DNA of 5,698 nt from Bacteroidales bacterium UBA1751 (GTDB taxonomy: Bacteria > Bacteroidota > Bacteroidia > Bacteroidales > UBA932). The DNA lies in contig DCHN01000003.1 in NCBI GenBank assembly GCA_002315995.1, positions 1 to 5,698 of the forward strand, written 5' to 3'. The position numbers were made by a program, and so were the translations under genes. The notes under the pieces are model-generated. The model was not told the DNA's origin. It worked only from the letters and a program-made list of their open reading frames with translations, and ran no database searches. Shown here piece after piece: positions 1 to 5,698 of the stretch. The first letter of the stretch is position 1; every line of letters starts with the position of its first letter.

Positions 1-723
1 CCTTGGGTATCGCTCTACTGGCTCTTTGCAGCTCTTATAATTGTAATGATTGTGGTTGTTCTCGTGCTCAGGTTGCCAAAGCTTGATTTGAACGATGACG
101 AGAAGGTCAGCGGATGGGCATCGTACAAGGAGCTCTTCAAGAACCCTTATACCATTCTCTTCTTCCTTGGAATCCTCTTCTATGAGGCGGCGGAGCAGGG
201 AAGCGCCAACTGGATATCAAAGTTCCTGCAGGAGTATCACGGTATGGATCCGCAGGTAGTAGGCGCTGCCGTAATTGGAAAATTCTGGGGCGCAATGGCA
301 GTGGGCTGCATCATTGGTCTGGTTGCCCTCAAACTCTGGGATTCAAGGAATGTACTCAAGGTTGCCTGCGTAGTGGCATTCATAATGCTTGCGCTCGCCC
401 TCTTTGGCAGCGCTGAGGTATCGGCCGCATGTTTCCCTCTCTTTGGCTTCTCGCTCTCTGTAATGTACTCAATCATCTTCTCTCTGGCACTCAATTCAGT
501 GGCCAAGTATCAGGGTGCATTTGCCGGAATTTTATGTACTGCAATTGCAGGAGCCGCAGTTGGTCCGCTTATTGTAGGATGGCTTGGTGACATCTTCGGA
601 CTCAGGGGCGGAATGATTTCAATATTCCTCTTTGTAGGGTATGTATTCAGCGTAAGCTTCTGGGCAAAGCCGCTGGTTGCAAACAAGACGGTTAAGTTCA
701 GGGAGCTCTTCAAGAGAGGCTGA
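1..723 (+). CDS. MFS transporter, FHS-like sugar:proton symporter family, C-terminal half (5' partial)
   Basis: The frame is open from base 1 to a TGA at 721-723, giving 240 residues with no true start inside the window; the ATG at 46 lies within a membrane helix and is not the start. About seven hydrophobic segments are visible (residues ~5-24, 50-70, 90-110, 118-136, 140-163, 172-194, 203-222), matching helix 6 through 12 of a 12-helix MFS carrier, so roughly the N-terminal 40-45% is missing. The charged stretch LPKLDLNDDEK after the first helix fits the central cytoplasmic loop. The segment around EQGSANW (65-71) in helix 7, and the small-residue-rich helix 11 with a GP pair (188-189) and the following GWLGD, resemble the fucose/glucose/galactose:H+ symporter group. 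It should sit in the inner membrane and import a sugar or similar small solute; the substrate cannot be read from this half. The family call is good, the subfamily moderate. Confidence 0.85.
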   Translation, partial: PWVSLYWLFAALIIVMIVVVLVLRLPKLDLNDDEKVSGWASYKELFKNPYTILFFLGILFYEAAEQGSANWISKFLQEYHGMDPQVVGAAVIGKFWGAMAVGCIIGLVALKLWDSRNVLKVACVVAFIMLALALFGSAEVSAACFPLFGFSLSVMYSIIFSLALNSVAKYQGAFAGILCTAIAGAAVGPLIVGWLGDIFGLRGGMISIFLFVGYVFSVSFWAKPLVANKTVKFRELFKRG

Positions 724-762
724 GAGATGTTTAATGAAAAGAGAAAAACAGTGAATTATATT

Positions 763-2574
763 ATGAGAAAATGGATTTGTTCAGCAGCGGCACTTGTGGT
801 GGCGGTTGCATTGAACTGCGGTGGAGCTTTTGCTCAGGAGAATAACGGTGGCGTGAAGAGTTTCAATCTCGACTCGCTTCTCAAAGGAAGCGAGTTTGCC
901 AAGGTTGAGGTGCCTCAGGATGCCTCGGCTGCCTTCATAGATGGTGTGAAGTTCATGAACACCAATGAACTCGAGAAGGCCAGGGCCTCATTCTTGAAGG
1001 TGCTGGGAGATAGCGCGCATGCTCAAAACAACACGGCGGCGCTCTTCTATTTGGGCAAAATAGCCATACTCAGCGAGGATATAACCAGCGCACAGGCATA
1101 CTTTGAGAAGGTTCTTCAGAAGGACTCCACAAATCTCTGGTGCCTCAGCGTTATGGGCAGGATGTATATGAGCATGAATGAGAACCTGCATGCCGAGCAG
1201 ACATATACAAAGCTCATTGAGTATCACCCCAATGAAAACGAAGCTTATTACCAGCTTGTGAACCTCTATGCCCGCAGAAGCGAGTTCGAAAAGGCGTACA
1301 GCGTTCTTGACAAGCTCGATACAAAGAACGGAAGGAGCGTACAGTCAATAATGACACGATACAACCTGTATCGCGTGCAGCAGAATCTCAATGGTGCATT
1401 CGAGTATCTCACCTCACTTCCGGCAAGCGACCGTGACCCAATTGTGAACTGCATCATTGCAGAGATGTACACAGAGCGTTACGATGACTCAACGGCAATA
1501 AACTTCTACAATATGGCGCTTGAACAGGAACCGAACTTCACAAGCGCCCTTTATGGAGTGGCTGAGATTTACAGGCGCAGGGGAGATTATGACAACTACT
1601 TCAAGAAACTTATGCCTGTAATAACCAGCAAGGAGATAGATGCTCCGGCAAAGAAGGAGTATTTGCAGATGATGTTCAGAAACAGCTCCTTCGATGCCAA
1701 ATACAAGCCTTCAATTGACACCCTCATGCTCTCATTCCTGAATACGCACCCTGCAGACACATCTGTATCTTATATCTGCTCGGGTTACTTCATGAGCAAC
1801 AATCAGGATACCCTGGCAACGGAGATACTTCTCAAGAACAAGAGACTTCACCCTAAAGATCCTCTTGCAGCCCAGAAATACACCCTGATGCTCTACTGGT
1901 CAAACCGTCTGGAGGATGCCGAGGCATCTGCAAGGGAGGCCATACTCAACTGGCCCGATTCACTTATATTCTCCGAGATTCTCGCAATTGTACTTTACAA
2001 GGGCGAGAAGTATGATGAAACCCTTGCTACATATCAGGTTCTTCTAGACAAGGCCAAGAGGGAGGGAAACAATGAACAGATGGTGGAGATATGGTCCGTA
2101 ATGGCCGACATCTTCTACAAACTGGGGCGCGAGAAGGATTGTTTCAACACATTCAAAAGGGTAATAAAGCTCTCGCCAGACCATATTCCTTCATTGAACA
2201 ACTACGCATATTTCCTTGCCGAATCCGGCAAGGAGCTCAAGAAGGCACGCCAGATGAGCCAGAAGACAATAGAGGCGGAGCCTGACAACCCAACATACCT
2301 TGACACATACGCCTGGATACTGTATCTCATGGCCGAGGAGATGCACTCCCTTGATGCCAAACTCTATTTGGAGGAGGCCAAGAAACACATGAAGCACGCA
2401 ATGCTCTATGGAGGCAAGGAGAGCGATGTGATTCTTGACCACTACGCCTGCATTCTCTACGCGCTCAATGAGTATGACCTGGCATTCATCTACTGGGAGC
2501 AGGCCGCAAAACTTGCTCCTGATGCAGGATACTCGCAGAAAATAAAGGAGAAGAGGGCCCAGGCAGGGAAATAG
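763..2574 (+). CDS. Exported tetratricopeptide repeat (TPR) protein
   Basis: From the ATG at 763 the product is 603 residues. It begins MRKW, followed by a hydrophobic core and AFA|QEN, a good signal peptidase I site near residue 24; this is why 763 is preferred. An in-frame ATG at 727 would add 12 mostly polar residues and has a purine-rich AGAGAGG seven bases upstream, so it remains possible. The Cys at 19 (ALNC) is a poor lipobox. The rest is helical repeats: clear TPR units start near residue 56 and run to about 586, with typical pairs such as ALFYLGKIA...AQAYFEKVL. The last units (NNYAYFL at ~479, PDNPTYLDTYAW at ~507, and DVILDHYACILYA at ~555) are those of TPR proteins that Bacteroidales often encode close to an EnvC-like gene. 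It is probably a periplasmic or envelope-associated scaffold; no enzymatic motif is seen and no partner can be named. The gene follows the transporter closely and may be co-transcribed. Confidence 0.88.
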   Translation: MRKWICSAAALVVAVALNCGGAFAQENNGGVKSFNLDSLLKGSEFAKVEVPQDASAAFIDGVKFMNTNELEKARASFLKVLGDSAHAQNNTAALFYLGKIAILSEDITSAQAYFEKVLQKDSTNLWCLSVMGRMYMSMNENLHAEQTYTKLIEYHPNENEAYYQLVNLYARRSEFEKAYSVLDKLDTKNGRSVQSIMTRYNLYRVQQNLNGAFEYLTSLPASDRDPIVNCIIAEMYTERYDDSTAINFYNMALEQEPNFTSALYGVAEIYRRRGDYDNYFKKLMPVITSKEIDAPAKKEYLQMMFRNSSFDAKYKPSIDTLMLSFLNTHPADTSVSYICSGYFMSNNQDTLATEILLKNKRLHPKDPLAAQKYTLMLYWSNRLEDAEASAREAILNWPDSLIFSEILAIVLYKGEKYDETLATYQVLLDKAKREGNNEQMVEIWSVMADIFYKLGREKDCFNTFKRVIKLSPDHIPSLNNYAYFLAESGKELKKARQMSQKTIEAEPDNPTYLDTYAWILYLMAEEMHSLDAKLYLEEAKKHMKHAMLYGGKESDVILDHYACILYALNEYDLAFIYWEQAAKLAPDAGYSQKIKEKRAQAGK

Positions 2575-2623
2575 CTGAAAGAAAAGGATTATTACCAGCC
2601 CTCGGTTGCAGTTGGGGGTGCGG

Positions 2624-2640
2624 AAAAAATAAAAAATAGA
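2624..2640 (+). promoter_or_regulatory. A-rich translation leader before the kinase start
   Basis: Sixteen of these 17 bases are A, T or a single G, in two runs of six A, ending just before the ATG at 2645. The only SD-like string, AGAGG at 2638-2642, lies two bases from the ATG, which is too close for normal use. Bacteroidota are known to rely on A-rich, unstructured leaders rather than Shine-Dalgarno pairing, so this is inferred to be the ribosome recruitment region. It also supports 2645 as the start. Confidence 0.35.
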
Positions 2641-2644
2641 GGAT

Positions 2645-4345
2645 ATGGAGACAATAGAACTCTTTTGCAAGAACAATGGAAAGTACTACAATGTTCAACC
2701 GGGATGCTCTCTGCTGGAATTCGAGCGCATTGTAGAGAGTGACATACAGAGGGAGGGAGGCGCCCCTCTCTGTACATCAGGCGTTCCAATTGCCGCATAC
2801 TCAGACAACTCCCTCAAGGAGCTTGGCTTCAAAGTCTATTCCAGCCAGGCAATAGAGTTCATTGACGTTACCGGTACCGACGGGCAGCGGGTTTACAGCC
2901 GCTCACTCTGTATGGTGGTGCAGAAGTGTGTAGTTGACCTCTGGGGTGAGAAACCCTGCCTGAGGTTCGACTATTCGCTCCCTATTGGCCTCTATGGAGA
3001 GATTGACGGAGTAAGATTGAGCCCGGAGCAGGTTGCCCAGCTCAAGGAGCGCGTTGCCGCTGAAATCAAGGCCGATTCCCTCTTTGAAAAGAGAAAGATG
3101 AGTGCAAAGGAGGCATCGGAACTCTATACCGCAAGAGGACAGGTTGAGAAGGGGCAGCTTGCAATGCAGATTGGCAAGTTCTACGTATCAGCATATTGGC
3201 TCAACGGTTATTGTGACACCTTCTACGGACCGCTTCTCTACTCCACCGGTTATATTACAAACTGGAACATCATTCATTGCGGCAAGGGTTTCTGCCTCCA
3301 GTACCCTTTGCCATCAAACCCGGAGAAGCTCCCCGAGTTCGTTTATCAGGAGAAGCTTCACAAGCTCTTCGAGGAGAACAGAAGGTGGCTAGACATTGTT
3401 GGAGCCCATAATGTTCCCACAATAAACAATGCCATTTCCAACGGATGGTCGAACCAGGTTGTTATGATATCAGAAGGGCTTCACAACCGCAAGTATGGCC
3501 AGATTGCCGATATGATCCATGACCGCAGAGACAAGGTTAAGGTTGTGCTCATTGCAGGGCCATCGAGCAGCGGAAAGACAACCACCAGCATGCGCATTGC
3601 CCTTCAGATGAAGGTGCTGGGGCTCAACCCGGTGGTAATTGCAATGGACGACTACTTTGTAGACCGCGAGTTCACCCCAAAAGATGAGAAGGGCGATTAT
3701 GACTTCGAGTCAATATACGCCATGGACCTCGAGCTCCTCAACACCCAGCTCAACCAGCTCTTCAACGGGCAGGAGGTTGATATGCCAAAGTACGACTTCG
3801 CCCAGGGAAAGAAGATTTTCGGAAAGAACAGACTCAAGCTTGAGGAGAATGATATTCTGGTAATGGAGGGAATCCATGCGCTCAATCCGGAGCTTACCAG
3901 GTCAATAGCCGATGAGCGCAAGTTCAAGGTTTACGCATCGGCCCTCACCACACTCTCAATAGACGAGAACAACTACATCTCCACCTCCGACAACCGACTT
4001 CTGCGCCGCATTGTGCGTGACAACAACTTCAGGGCCTACAGCGCCGAGAAGACCATTCTGCGCTGGAAGAGCGTAAGAGACGGCGAGATGAAGAACATCT
4101 TCCCATATCAGGAGAACGCCGACGTAATGTTCAACTCATCGCTGGTTTACGAGCTCTCGCTTCTCAAGTACTACGCGCAGCCTCAGCTGCTGAAGATATC
4201 ACCGCTCTCTCCGGCATATCCGGAGGCCAACAGGCTTCTCAAGTTCCTCTCCTATGTAACTGAAATGTCACCTGCAGACCAGGCAGCAATACCTCCAACC
4301 TCAGTAATGAGGGAGTTCATTGGCGGCAGCAGCTTTGAATACTAA
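2645..4345 (+). CDS. Nucleoside kinase (uridine kinase/PRK fold) with ThrRS-like TGS and editing-like N-terminal module
   Basis: The product is 566 residues, more than twice the length of an ordinary uridine kinase, because of a long N-terminal extension. Residues 1-~65 look like a TGS domain. Residues ~80-245 follow the threonyl-tRNA synthetase second additional domain: YSRSLCMVVQ at 84-93, and DTFYGPLLYSTGYI from 191, which aligns with the ThrRS DLCRGPH...TG segment. The kinase occupies ~295-530: P-loop GPSSSGKT (305-312, Lys311), DDYF (335-338) at the usual catalytic-base/substrate region, DFESIYAMD (353-361) in place of the NFDHPDAFD-type motif, EGIHALN (408-414) in the position of the Walker B/EG-h segment, and LLRRIVRD (452-459) with the lid arginines. 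It is expected to phosphorylate a nucleoside to its 5'-monophosphate with ATP or GTP in the cytoplasm, for salvage; uridine/cytidine is likely by family, but other substrates are possible. No key kinase residue appears lost. It starts 70 bases after the TPR gene. Confidence 0.9.
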   Translation: METIELFCKNNGKYYNVQPGCSLLEFERIVESDIQREGGAPLCTSGVPIAAYSDNSLKELGFKVYSSQAIEFIDVTGTDGQRVYSRSLCMVVQKCVVDLWGEKPCLRFDYSLPIGLYGEIDGVRLSPEQVAQLKERVAAEIKADSLFEKRKMSAKEASELYTARGQVEKGQLAMQIGKFYVSAYWLNGYCDTFYGPLLYSTGYITNWNIIHCGKGFCLQYPLPSNPEKLPEFVYQEKLHKLFEENRRWLDIVGAHNVPTINNAISNGWSNQVVMISEGLHNRKYGQIADMIHDRRDKVKVVLIAGPSSSGKTTTSMRIALQMKVLGLNPVVIAMDDYFVDREFTPKDEKGDYDFESIYAMDLELLNTQLNQLFNGQEVDMPKYDFAQGKKIFGKNRLKLEENDILVMEGIHALNPELTRSIADERKFKVYASALTTLSIDENNYISTSDNRLLRRIVRDNNFRAYSAEKTILRWKSVRDGEMKNIFPYQENADVMFNSSLVYELSLLKYYAQPQLLKISPLSPAYPEANRLLKFLSYVTEMSPADQAAIPPTSVMREFIGGSSFEY

Positions 4346-4372
4346 CAGCACACACCTCCCTGCACCTCTGAA

Positions 4373-5644
4373 ATGAAACGGCTGCTTCGCATACTTTTGC
4401 TCTTTTTTACGGCCATAGTGATGAAACTATCGGCCGGGGTGGGCAATGTGTATGCGCAGCAAACAGCGGAGATTTCCGGGTACAGAGAGGAGGTGAGCAG
4501 GCTCCAGAAGGAGATAGAGTTCATAGACGGGCAGTTGCGCTCGCTCGGGGCAAGCCACAAGAACTCTCTTGACGCCTACAATCTGGTTAAGGAGAAGGCG
4601 GGAGGCAGAAGGAAAATTGTGAATGCCATTGAAAGGGAGTGCAGCAGACTTGAGAGGTCAATAGACAGTACCACACGAGTAATAGACAGGCACACTATAC
4701 TTCTCAAGGCGTATGAGGAGCGTTATAGAAGGCTCATTGTGAATGCCTACAAGCAGCGCGATTCACGGCTCTGGTTTATGTATCTTCTCAGCAGCAGCGA
4801 TATTGAGCAGGGGTACAGACGCTGGCAGTATCTGAAAAACTATGCACAGGAGATAAACAAGCACGGTAGTGCCATAATTGAGCAGCGTGCACTCCTTGAG
4901 ACAAGAAAGGGTGCGCTTGAACTCTTGAAGCAGGAGAGCGAGGAGAGGAAAAACGAGGTGAAGAGCGAGTATGATTCGCTTCTGAGGGAACAGACCGAGC
5001 TTGACAACTATGTGAAGAGTCTTGCCTCCAAACAGGATGATTTCCGTAAGGAACTTGCGGTAAAGCAGCAGCAGGTTGGCAAACTCAACCGTGAAATTGA
5101 GAGGCTTATTCAAATAGAAATCGAGCGGGCTGAACGTGAACGTGCGGCTGCCGCAAAGAAGGCCGGCAAGAAGAGTGAAAGCAGTCCAAATGCTCAGCAG
5201 AGTGCATCGCTGGCATCTGTTCAGCTGCTGAATGCAGAGTTCGAGCAGAATGCAGGCAAGCTTCCATGGCCTGTTGAAACAGGAGTCATTACCGAGCAGT
5301 TCGGCCAGCACAACCACCCGGTATTCAAGGGTGTGAAACTTCCGTTCAACAATGGCGTGAACATATCTACCACCAAGGGTAGCAATGTATCAGCAATATT
5401 CGACGGGGTGGTTTCAAGAGTCATAACAATTCCAGGGTACAATATGTGCGTGATGCTGCGCCACGGCGAGTACTTCACCTTCTACTGCAAGCTCGAGCAG
5501 GTATATGTCAAAAGCGGCGATACCGTGAAGCGTGGCGATGTCCTGGGCTACCTTGCATCTGAGCAGGGCAATATCTCAACCCTCCATTTCGAAATCTGGA
5601 AAGGCACCACCAAACAGGACCCTGAGCTCTGGCTGAGGAGATAA
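4373..5644 (+). CDS. EnvC-like murein hydrolase activator (coiled coil plus degenerate M23/LytM domain)
   Basis: The product is 423 residues. A signal peptide (MKRLLRILLLFF...) ends at VYA|QQ near residue 28, so it is exported; the other in-frame ATG nearby (4421) would lose it. Residues ~30-250 form a long charged coiled coil, interrupted at ~124-160 by NAYKQRDSRLWFMYLLSSSD...RRWQYLK, the Y...LLSS...R..YL signature of EnvC-type proteins. A basic, Ala/Lys/Ser-rich linker (~251-295) leads to a LytM domain from LPWPV (297) to the C-terminus. Of the four metal-ligand positions, three are changed: Asn326 and Asn330 replace the His and Asp of HxxxD, and Thr403 replaces the first His of HxH; only His405 in LHFEI remains. 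The YGHL segment reads YCKL (371-374). It is therefore predicted not to cut peptidoglycan, but to bind and activate an N-acetylmuramoyl-L-alanine amidase during cell separation, by analogy with E. coli EnvC. It lies 27 bases downstream of the kinase. Confidence 0.9.
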   Translation: MKRLLRILLLFFTAIVMKLSAGVGNVYAQQTAEISGYREEVSRLQKEIEFIDGQLRSLGASHKNSLDAYNLVKEKAGGRRKIVNAIERECSRLERSIDSTTRVIDRHTILLKAYEERYRRLIVNAYKQRDSRLWFMYLLSSSDIEQGYRRWQYLKNYAQEINKHGSAIIEQRALLETRKGALELLKQESEERKNEVKSEYDSLLREQTELDNYVKSLASKQDDFRKELAVKQQQVGKLNREIERLIQIEIERAERERAAAAKKAGKKSESSPNAQQSASLASVQLLNAEFEQNAGKLPWPVETGVITEQFGQHNHPVFKGVKLPFNNGVNISTTKGSNVSAIFDGVVSRVITIPGYNMCVMLRHGEYFTFYCKLEQVYVKSGDTVKRGDVLGYLASEQGNISTLHFEIWKGTTKQDPELWLRR

Positions 5645-5698
5645 TGTTCTATTTTTTCCGTGTTCCTCTTTGCCTGTTCTTGTTCATTTTGATTCTCT
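5644..5698 (+). CDS. Start of a downstream gene, hydrophobic N-terminus (3' partial)
   Basis: The last A of the EnvC-like TAA stop is the first base of an ATG (TAATG arrangement), and the frame stays open for 18 codons to the window edge: MFYFFRVPLCLFLFILIL. GAGGAG at 5635-5640 lies three bases upstream, close but usable for a terminating and re-initiating ribosome. The peptide is one Arg followed by a hydrophobic run, consistent with a signal peptide or a first membrane helix. Such overlap usually means translational coupling within an operon. With so few residues no family can be named. The T-rich sequence could also be a non-coding tail, so confidence is moderate. Confidence 0.45.
   Translation, partial: MFYFFRVPLCLFLFILIL

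Noticed and set aside
129..715. Repeated 14-mer GGAGCTCTTCAAGA at 129-142 and 702-715
   Set aside because: Both copies encode E-L-F-K in cytoplasmic segments of the same transporter, using the gene's preferred codons; with two copies and no wider similarity it is most simply chance.
785..840. Lipoprotein signal for the TPR protein at Cys19
   Set aside because: The residues before the Cys (A-L-N) do not fit a lipobox, whereas AFA|Q a few residues later is a good signal peptidase I site.
2595..2640. Possible terminator between the TPR and kinase genes
   Set aside because: Only a five-pair stem with one G-T pair (CCCTC at 2599-2603 with GGGGG at 2614-2618) and a 10-base loop can be drawn, and it is followed by A-runs, not T-runs. 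On the minus strand the T-run would come before the stem.
2191..2798. Minus-strand open frames of up to 161 codons across the TPR/kinase junction
   Set aside because: They are antisense to strong plus-strand genes, have no recognisable domain, overlap one another in several frames, and read as low-complexity Leu/Cys/Ser-rich products typical of shadows.
2645..3400. A separate threonyl-tRNA synthetase fragment fused by assembly error
   Set aside because: The frame is continuous, and TGS/ThrRS-like N-termini on long nucleoside kinases are a known family architecture.
4763..5317. Minus-strand open frame of 184 codons inside the EnvC-like gene
   Set aside because: It lies wholly antisense to the coiled coil; its Leu-rich appearance follows from the Glu/Lys-rich codons (GAG, AAG) on the coding strand. 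No domain is seen.
5620..5660. Terminator after the EnvC-like gene, suggested by six T at 5652-5657
   Set aside because: No stable stem precedes the T-run, and the T's fall inside the open frame that begins at 5644.

Overview
The window is a gene-dense, all-plus-strand chromosomal stretch with housekeeping character. It most likely comes from a member of the Bacteroidota, probably Bacteroidales. Three things suggest this: the degenerate EnvC/M23 protein has the Bacteroidales-type C-terminus; the nucleoside kinase carries a threonyl-tRNA-synthetase-like N-terminal half, an architecture familiar from Bacteroides relatives and some Firmicutes and Thermotogae; and starts are preceded by A-rich or non-Shine-Dalgarno leaders. 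This assignment rests on by-eye protein recognition; no 16S or other marker gene is present.

Layout: (1) 1-723 is the C-terminal half of a 12-helix major facilitator (MFS) sugar-type transporter, cut by the left window edge. (2) 763-2574 (alternative start 727) is an exported protein made almost entirely of tetratricopeptide repeats. (3) 2645-4345 is a 566-residue nucleoside kinase of the uridine kinase/phosphoribulokinase fold behind a TGS plus ThrRS-editing-like module. (4) 4373-5644 is an exported coiled-coil protein with a degenerate LytM (M23) domain, an EnvC-type activator of murein amidases. (5) 5644 to the right edge is the start of a further gene whose ATG shares one base with the EnvC stop codon; only 18 codons are visible.

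Gaps between genes are short (39 or 3, 70, 27 and -1 bases). None holds a convincing terminator or Bacteroidota-type promoter, so the block could be one transcript. The TPR protein and the EnvC-like protein are both predicted to act outside the cytoplasm and plausibly belong to envelope maintenance and division; the kinase is a cytoplasmic nucleotide-salvage enzyme and its link to them is positional only.

No tRNA, rRNA, CRISPR array, insertion sequence, attachment site or origin was seen. I did not find a clearly new biological system. The most informative points are the loss of three of four metal ligands in the LytM domain, the loss of all four ThrRS editing-site ligands in the kinase's N-terminal module, the kinase sitting between the TPR and EnvC genes, and the stop/start-overlapping gene at the right edge.
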